Assembly (NCBI RefSeq): GCF_021347895.1
Contig: NC_067117.1
Coordinates: forward strand, 16,897,858 to 16,961,857
Direction: 5' to 3'
From: Acanthochromis polyacanthus
Taxonomy: Eukaryota; Chordata; Actinopteri; Pomacentridae
Length of the DNA stretch: 64,000 bases
Each line of letters starts with the position of its first letter. The stretch's first letter is position 1. The translations under genes and the position numbers were made by a program. Below the pieces are notes generated by a model. It was not told the origin of the DNA. It made no database searches and saw only the letters and a program-made list of their open reading frames with translations. Below, piece after piece: positions 37,046-64,000 of this stretch.

Positions 37046-38269
37046 ATGGACAACGAGCAGCAGTCCGGAGACAGCACGGACCGGTCCGACCTGGTCTCTG
37101 AGGACGGCAAGAACAGCAAGTCTGTGTTGTGTCAACGCTGCGGGTCCAAGGTGCTCTGTCCCGGGATGGCCGTGTTTGCAGAGAAGGAGGTATGATGCAC
37201 CGCAGCTCTTATAAATCAGTCACATTGTTTTTAATAAAGCAGTATGTATTAGTAAAAAGAGTCTAGAGTGCTCAACATTAGGGCCCAATATATAATCAAA
37301 ATAGTACCGCAGTGTTTGCAAGTGCAATATCCAAATGACAATATCTGCAGTTTTTGCTCAAGTTAAAAATGTGTCACAGCACACCATTTTAAAGAAGCAC
37401 CTAGAGGCCACTGCCTACAGATCATTTTCTGCAGATTATTTGATACAGACCACAGCAAAAGTTTCAGAATTGTTTTATTTTGCGGTGGAAAAGAAGTGTA
37501 GAAATCCTTACCAAAGTCATTATGCTTACTGCTATTTACAATAAGAATCAAAATAAACAAAGTATTATTGTTTTTTGCTTATTGTTCAGCCCTACTTTAC
37601 ACACTAATACAAATATTAGTGAAATGACACTAAATACTTGTTATAGAGTAAGTCTCAAATTGAGGTAACTTTTCAGCAACTCAGAGGGACACACTGTGCT
37701 TTTACTCCACTAAATTATTGTTTTTTTTAGCTGCTAGTGTTACCACCTAATTTACAGTTTTAAGTAATGTATGATCAAATTAAACATTGATAGAGATTCC
37801 TGAAGGAAATTCGGGCCCCAGCAGCTTATTGAGTGCAGCACAAGCCAAACAAATTAGGTGATGATAATTAACACCAAGCATAAATGACCAATCAACCAGA
37901 AATATACAGATGGAGCAGACCAGCATACATATAAACAATGTGGAAATCAGAATGCTTGCACTCTAATATCATGTTCTTACAGTGTTTTTACATCGTTTGG
38001 ACTGTGTTTTCTCTCACCAGCTGTTCCTGCCATCCATGCGGAAAAAGAGCGGCCTCAGCAACACAGAGGGCTCAGTAGACGGTGACACTCTGACTGCCCA
38101 CTGGTTAGTGGACGACATGTACACTTTTGAGAATGTGGGCTTCACAAACGACGTGGGCAGAATCAAGTATCTCATCTGTGCAGATTGTGAGATCGGACCA
38201 ATCGGCTGGCACTGTTTGGATGACAAGAAGAGCTTCTACGTTGCTTTGGACAGAGTGAATCATGCATAG
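37046..38269 (+). CDS. rabif: Rab-interacting factor RABIF (MSS4), 2 coding exons
   Basis: Coding exons 37046-37189 and 38021-38269 join in phase 0 to give 130 residues (human 123). The protein is an MSS4/RABIF-type beta-tent fold. The zinc site is formed by Cys29 and Cys32 (LCQRCGS) and Cys101 and Cys104 (ICADCE), all present. Conserved blocks are LFLPSMRKK, HWLVDDMYTFENVGFT and EIGPIGWHCLDDKKSFYVALDRV. MSS4 binds nucleotide-free exocytic Rabs (Rab1, Rab3, Rab8, Rab10) and is now viewed mainly as a chaperone for them, with only weak exchange activity; it acts in the cytosol in vesicle traffic. The extra length is in the variable N-terminus (residues 5-12). The intron position after the first zinc pair separates the two halves of the zinc site. 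Only one candidate ATG precedes the conserved part. Confidence 0.97.
37190..38020 (+). other. rabif intron
   Basis: 0.83 kb AT-rich intron; no additional exon and no clear repeat family was recognised. Confidence 0.75.
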
Positions 38270-38479
38270 TATCGATGCATGTGTGAGCCCACAAGAACTT
38301 TTCAAAAAGTGTTGGCCGCCTATGTTTTGTTTCATGGATTTACCGTCAGAGTTTACCCTAACTATATCCATCACACACACATTTACAAATACTGTTATGT
38401 GTACATTGTTTGTGGTAACAGGATTGTGTTGCTTCCATTCTCATCTGCCACACTGACAACAGTACAACCATCCTGTTCT

Positions 38480-38485
38480 AATAAA
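38480..38485 (+). terminator. rabif: Poly(A) signal AATAAA, probable end of rabif
   Basis: AATAAA in TTCTAATAAAAAC, 211 bases after the stop codon, followed by T-rich sequence. Another AATAAA-like cluster lies at about 38580-38595. Confidence 0.6.
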
Positions 38486-38499
38486 AACATTTTTGGGAT

Positions 38500-39758
38500 G
38501 CTGATATTGAATGCCATTATTGCAGCTGTCTGATAGATGCTTTGCTGCTTATCTTTGGGTTGTGGAGCTTTGACCAAAAAATAAAAATAAAAAATACCGT
38601 AGAAATGCTTAGTTTTTGAAGCCCTAATAAGATATTCTGTGTTAGGAATAGTTAGATCCCTGAACCACAGATGAAACCAAGACTGGTGTGCTTTGGTTTC
38701 CTTCTGCTTAATTTGTGTTAGCAAGAGTCAGGAACCCATTTGTGTGAGTTTGTCCTGAATGCAAAGAAAGTTCACTTTATTTTGTAATAAATCCTAAGCA
38801 TGACAGCCTGACATGCAGCTTGCTACATTTTCTGCTGATAATAAAACGGGCAATGTAGACTGGTAACTAATCCAGTTTATAAATCAGTCACAAAATCACA
38901 ACTCTCAAGTTCAGATCTTATAAATACCTGCTTGGAGTACAACAGTCTCAATGGTTGTCCAGTCACACAAAAAATCCCTTTAAATGATAGCTATCATTGC
39001 CTTGTTGCTCCTAAATCCCCAGAGTTAAAATCTGTGTTTGAAGAAAGAATAACGAAGATTGCAGATGTTTATTCATGGAACAGAAGACTGTGGTTTGACT
39101 GCTGCCCACAAATGACCTAAAATGTTCTTTGATGCACATGAAGTTATAAAATGACTCTGAAATTTCAGCAGCATCTCCTCTAGAGACTGTGTTAATTATC
39201 CCACAAACTTCGCTGTGATTTGCTCAGAGAAGAAATGCTCTTTGTGAAAACAGTCAACATGTCCTCTGGTTCATAAAGGGTCACAATGTGGATGGTGGGT
39301 GAACCACAGGCTGCACATTACGAACAAACTCCTCATTATTTTAAAATGCAGCTCCGTTATTCACCACTAGATGTCCCGATTTCATTGTTCAACTCAGACA
39401 TTTAGAATTTCCAGGCTGCCAGCAGATCTCCTTTATGATGTGGTCCATTGTTACTTTGTGTGCTGTGCACCTGCCAACTCCAGGCTCTGCATACACCGAG
39501 TCAGCCAAACTCACCACATGAGTACTGAGCTGATAACAGTGTGGTTATGGTGGTGGTAAATCTGTCTGAGGTTCCATACATTTTTCTAAAGAAAGAAATA
39601 TATTACTGGTGTAGAAGTTTGTGTTCACAATACTACAGAAAGAGAATTAGCACCATATTTTTTTAATCACAGTCAGTGGTATGCTTTAAGTGCAGTGTGA
39701 GAAAAATATCTATTATTATGATATTTTAAGTGCATAAATGAATATTCCAGCTATGTGA

Positions 39759-39795
<37 letters not shown>

Positions 39796-40260
39796 ACAAC
39801 AAGGATGATAGAAAAGTATGTAACAAATGACTGTATCTAAGAGTCAAGATACAGACTTGGAACAAAAAGGCAGACAGTATGTGGTGACTGTAAGGGAGAT
39901 TGGCATGTTTAAATACTTGGGTAAAGGACACCTGCCATGTCACCTTGTACAGTTCACTCTCCGAAACCCCTCCTCCAACAAGAATTTCAAATGAAACTGA
40001 GAACTGGAACATTCAAATCCGTCTGTCACACAGATGGAAAGAAAAGATTTGGTCGACCATATTTTTAGCAGCGGCTTTATGATAAAATCTGTGCGGTTGT
40101 GTCAAAAATGGGAGATTTATTTTCACTTAGCTGTCAACTATTCAACATTCATCAAATATTCCAATAGTAAACCAGTTCATTAGAACATTTATTTATGAGA
40201 AAAATAAATTCTCAGCATCTGACTTTCTAAAAAATCACTTTTCCTTCTTCCCCTCTAAAG
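38500..40260. other. Intergenic DNA downstream of rabif
   Basis: AT-rich DNA with a 28-base poly-T run (39762-39789). No exon was recognised. The poly-T could be the tail of a retroposed copy on the minus strand, but no source sequence to its right was recognised. Confidence 0.5.
39762..39789. repeat. Poly-T homopolymer, 28 bases
   Basis: Uninterrupted run of 28 T. Length in the sample may differ, as such runs are hard to sequence. Confidence 0.9.
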
Positions 40261-40269
40261 TTGAACTGA

Positions 40270-40440
40270 ATATATTTTGGTTGTGGACAAGACAACACAT
40301 TTGAGGACATATCTTGGGCTTTGGAGATTATTGATCAACACTTTGTAACATTTTCTGACATTTTATAGACTAAACAACAGAATGATTACTTGAAAAAAAA
40401 ACAACACAAAATAATCAATACACGCAGTCAAAAAGAAGTC
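40270..40440 (+). repeat. Dispersed fish repeat, copy 2 of 3
   Basis: Contains ACACATTTGAGGACATATCT, TGGGCTTTGGAGATTATTGA, CATTTTCTGACATTTTATAG with ACTAAACAA, and AAAATAATCAATAC. Same order and orientation as the copies at 10150 and 45040. This copy has the best preserved left half. Confidence 0.6.
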
Positions 40441-40699
40441 ATATCTCTGGCCCAAGTGGCTTTGAAGTCTGTGCAGTCCGTGAGAAAAGTAAAACTGAAT
40501 GCATTGCCCGCATATTTCAGCCTTTTTGACACATATTAATTGTAGTAAGGTTTAAAGTTACATTTTGAATATTAGATTACATAATATTAAATTAGATTGC
40601 GTTCAGAATACTCAGACATGGAAATGCAGTTTGACATCTAACCAGAAGTGCAAAAGAAACGGTAACAATGCTACGCAGTGTAAAATGTCTAAGTGGAAT

Positions 40700-41020
40700 T
40701 GCTTTTAAGGGCAGTGTGAATATGAGTATTTAATATATAACATACATGCACCATAGGCACATACAGTATGATACAGCATTAACACAACAAACAGTATGAC
40801 CAGTATGAACACAATAAGCATATAAATACAATACGCTGCAGTTAATATAATTTTGCAAGATATGTAACAATATAAAGATAGATAAATGTCAATATAAAAA
40901 ATAGCAGTGTGATTAATGACAATATAAACAATGTAGACAGTGGATATGAGATTCATACAGTATGAACAACGGTGTACAGACAGGTGCACAGAGTGAACAT
41001 TTCTAGAATTGACATAAACA
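40700..41020. other. AT-rich stretch with recurring ACAGTATGA words
   Basis: The word CAGTATGA recurs at about 40760, 40790, 40798 and 40957 amid ATATAAA-type sequence. It may be a degenerate LINE-associated repeat; the family was not recognised. Confidence 0.35.
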
Positions 41021-41149
41021 GTCACAGGAATTACATATATAGTACATTTCCAATATTATACGAACAATTCTTTATGCTAAATGAGTTCAGGAGTTAGAGT
41101 GGAACAAATGTTTATTATAAAAACATAAACAGCTGAACAGTTAACACAT

Positions 41150-61042
<19,893 letters not shown>

Positions 61043-62010
61043 AGACCAAAAAGTGATGTTGAAGGATCAGCAGTTTTTTTTTTTGTTTTTTTACAAGCCG
61101 CAGCACTGAAGTGCACACCTGAACTCTGTGTGTCCTGTGGCTTCTCCCCTTTTACCTTCTGGCTTGCTCTCAGTGAACATGGTGCTATTTCCTTTTTCCC
61201 CAGAGTTACTAAAGACTTCTGTCACTGTTTTGTCACATGGCTGGTTTTTCAGCCTATCAACTAATCCTTTCTGAAACTTTCCAAGACTTGATGCAGATGT
61301 GGTAAAATGTTTCAAGAACCAACAGCGCAGGGATTTTTCAACCAAAAAAATGTCAATTTGACATTTTGGAACAGTTTTTTTTCTTTTACATGCATCTGAA
61401 CAATGTGAAACTTTTCTTTCTCTTGTAGAGTAAATATTATTTATCTAAGCAATAGCTGAACAGATTAATTGAGGTTCAGTTTTCACCTGAGCTATATTTG
61501 TGCGTAGAAATACTTTGATAAATGCCTTCCTGAAGCAAAAACCCTGAAGAATTCACATTATGAATCCTATGATATTACACAGTTCACTTAACATTTGTGT
61601 ACACCACGAAACGGAAAGGGATCAATGATCCAAAATGTGCAACTGTTTGCACCTGATAATTTGCTCACATCTCTTAAAAATCACTGACTTTGGTATGAAG
61701 TCAGGTTTCCCGTTTGCGCTGTCTGCAGAGGAAAGCAAAAGTCGTGGATCCTTTGTTCCTGGCGTTGGGCGAGACTTGATAATGCTCACAAACTGAGAAT
61801 GAACTGTCCGACATCAAAGGAATGTACATTTTATTTTAGGGTGGATTTTCCCTTTATGGTTGAGGATGAAAATATTGTGTTGGACTTAGATTTAACACAG
61901 ACTGTGTGATTTATTTGCCACGGGTATATGACCTTTTTTCCTGCTCCTTTGAGTAAATAATATAATTCATATGTTGCAGTTTGCATTATAAAAATAAAAC
62001 GTTTGTTCCC
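61043..62010 (+). other. kdm5b: kdm5b 3'UTR (inferred)
   Basis: About 0.97 kb of AT-rich DNA from the stop codon to the AATAAA at 61993. No other gene was recognised. Confidence 0.6.
61993..61998 (+). terminator. kdm5b: Poly(A) signal AATAAA, probable end of kdm5b
   Basis: AATAAA in ATTATAAAAATAAAACG, followed by GTTTGTTCCC. It is the first canonical hexamer well supported by a downstream GU-rich stretch after the stop codon. Confidence 0.6.
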
Positions 62011-62019
62011 ATATGACCC

Positions 62020-63570
62020 AACTTGTCAATCCTCACAGGGCTGAATGCCAGACATTTAAGCCAAAAAAAACTGGAAAAGGGAATATGTGGCACAGCAGAA
62101 CCACTGAAAGGAGGCCCTCAGTTGTTCTCATGTCCTGATTGGATTCTCCAAACCGGAAGAAAATTTGAAACTTCTGAGCAGGTGGGAGCACTTCAGATAC
62201 AGCAGGACATGAAGCGAGGTCACAAAGTCACTTCAGCTCTATCAAATGTGTTTATAGTCGTGAGCAATGATATGAATAGTTTTCAGAAATGATTTCAGAC
62301 ATTTCTGCAGCTTCACTTTGCCACTTTCCAGTCAGGGAGCTGCAAGCCTGGTTCTCTTGAAAACAAAAAAACTAATTGCATATTTAGAAAGGAAACTTGT
62401 ATGTACCATACTAATATCCAGGGAGCAGATCAAATATGGAATAATCAGTGATCAATGAAATGACGATGTATGAAATTTCCCAACATCAGATTTTGCCAGC
62501 GCCTCCCCTCTAGTCCTAAAGTCAGTAAAACAGTTGCAAAGTTAAACACATTAAGCAATCTGTATCCTTCCTGCAGAATAATGTTCAACTTTACATCCCT
62601 GATGAAGTACTTTAGCTATCACGTATTCACTTTGCACATTTACAAGATCTTAGGCTTCAGTAACATATGTATGCAAATAGAGAAAAAACTCTTCTTTCAC
62701 ATCCTGAGCAGCGCTGCCACCTGCTGATTTACATTTTAAGAGCATTTTCCCATGCTTTGTTCTCTCTGACTTGTCTGGCTGTAACATTTGGATGTGGAGA
62801 GACAAGTTCTACAAATGAAAAGGTGTCTTTATTAATTTAGTATAATTATCACTGTGTATGTGTAAACATTTGCACATCCCTACATGTTTTTGTTTTAAGT
62901 GGTTTTACTGCTACCGGCAAGGTTGCTATCCAGATTGTTTTACCTTATTGCCAGTGTATTAGATACATCTTATTAACACAACAAACCTGCAGTAAATGCT
63001 TCCATTTTTGGAGCTTATACTATTTATTTATTAATAAAAAAAAGGAGTTTTAGACAGGTATTGTTAATACTCAGTGGTAAAGACTGAAGTTTGTGATGTG
63101 CGGCAGGTTTTGTCTGTGTTATTTTTTTTACTCTTCATTTTTTATTGGCCTTCCTTTTCACTTTATTCAGGCATTTTTATATCGTATTGCATATTATTAA
63201 CTATGTATCTTCTCTATTGTTTGTATTTTGTCCCCTCTGCAGCAGCTGCACAGGCCAGATGTCTGCCCTCCCAGAGCTTGGTCCTACTGGAAGCCTCCTT
63301 CTGTAAAAAGAGAGTTATTCCTCTCCACTGTCACCAATATGCTGGAATATTTCTATTTATTGGGTTTTCCATGTACATTTTAGTTGGGTTGTAAGTTTAG
63401 TTTTACATTAATAATGTAAATCTCTATAATTTCTGTTGGGTCTTAACCGTATTATTCATGTAAGTCAACTGAATTCGCATTTTTAAATAATTTTGTCAGG
63501 TTTTAACCCTAAGATTGCAATTATTAAATTGAATTTACTGTAGGATCTCTATGGAGTCACAGGAGGGCCA
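62020..63570. other. Intergenic DNA downstream of kdm5b
   Basis: AT-rich DNA; open frames at 62023-62292 and 63074-63394 are low-complexity or hydrophobic and resemble no known protein. No exon was recognised. Confidence 0.5.
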
Positions 63571-63574
63571 AATC

Positions 63575-63855
63575 AAAATATAAATAAATAAATAAATGTG
63601 GAAATATAAAGAGAAATAAATAAATAAATGTGGAAATATAAAGATAAATAAATAAATGAATGAATGTGGAAATATAAAGAGAAATAAATAAATAAATGTG
63701 GAAATATAAAGATAAATAAAAAGGAAAATTTTGTCTTTGCTTTTACCTTTTCTGTTTTTTCCTTTTATTTATTTATTTATATATGTATTTATTTATTTAT
63801 TTCGCTTTATATTTCCACATTTATTTATTTATTTATTTCTCTTTATTTGCAATAT
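63575..63855. repeat. AT-rich minisatellite with an inverted second arm
   Basis: The left arm has four direct copies of a unit with core GTGGAAATATAAAG (starts 63598, 63630, 63666, 63698) separated by (AAAT)n blocks, periods 32, 36 and 32. The right arm carries the reverse complement, CTTTATATTTCCAC at 63805-63818, flanked by (TTTA)n. The centre is about 63730-63760 (pyrimidine-rich TTTGCTTTTACCTTTTCTG). The arms could pair into a long AT-rich hairpin. Confidence 0.85.
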
Positions 63856-64000
63856 TAATCTTATTCATCTACTGGAAAGCACTTTGGCTACTACTGTTTT
63901 AAATGTAGAAGAACCTCTCTAGTTTTAGCTAGGTATATTGATATTTGATATACTGTAATAATTCCATTAAAATCCAGCTGGCCAGTATAGTATATATCCA
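63856..64000. other. AT-rich DNA at the right edge
   Basis: No gene or repeat recognised in the last 145 bases. Confidence 0.5.

Noticed and set aside
39762..40082. Retroposed gene copy with poly-A tail on the minus strand
   Set aside because: The poly-T run is clear, but the adjoining sequence on the right shows no exon-like or known transcript content.
62023..63394. Open frames downstream of kdm5b as a fifth gene
   Set aside because: Translations are short, low-complexity or hydrophobic, with no motif and no splice structure.
63575..63740. CRISPR-like array (repeated units with spacing)
   Set aside because: Units are AT-rich minisatellite repeats with simple (AAAT)n spacers in a vertebrate genome; there are no unique spacers and no cas genes.

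Overview
The window is vertebrate nuclear DNA, most probably from a ray-finned (teleost) fish. It has GT-AG introns, AATAAA poly(A) signals and CpG-rich promoter patches in an AT-rich background, and the intergenic and intronic DNA is full of fish-type transposon relics. No bacterial, phage or organelle signal was seen. Four protein-coding genes were recognised, all on the + strand: inava (coding exons 15188-23394), adipor1 (28790-33398), rabif (37046-38269) and kdm5b (41916-61042). All four have human counterparts on 1q32, so this is a conserved-synteny block in compacted order. KLHL12, which in human lies between ADIPOR1 and RABIF, is not seen between them here.

Layout. 1-5.4 kb: gene-free DNA with a LINE-like 3' tail, a decayed Tc1-like transposase and a 5'-truncated RTE-type reverse transcriptase (about 3715-4730). 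5.4-5.75 kb: CpG-rich patch with a plausible non-coding first exon, probably of inava. 5.75-15.1 kb: AT-rich DNA with a short Tc1-type non-autonomous element, a dispersed repeat copy and a tandem duplication of about 0.46 kb. 15.1-24.96 kb: inava. 26.2-33.4 kb plus a 3'UTR: adipor1, whose first intron carries a piggyBac-like MITE with a long internal hairpin. 36.8-38.5 kb: rabif. 38.5-41.2 kb: intergenic. 41.2-62.0 kb: kdm5b, 27 coding exons, with a Tc1 relic, a LINE relic and a SINE in its introns. 62-64 kb: intergenic, ending in an AT-rich minisatellite that folds back on itself.

The genes are not an operon; each appears to have its own promoter and poly(A) signal. Their known roles differ: inava (cell junctions and innate signalling), adipor1 (seven-pass adiponectin receptor with ceramidase activity), rabif (Rab chaperone) and kdm5b (H3K4 demethylase).

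The most consequential observation is in kdm5b. Every exon-exon phase fits except the junction of coding exons 11 and 12, inside the JmjC catalytic domain, where one base is missing next to a run of five G. It is either a base-calling error in a homopolymer or a real loss-of-function frameshift. No clearly new biological system was found; the other points of interest are regulatory (upstream ORFs on kdm5b, a tandem splice acceptor) and repeat structures.
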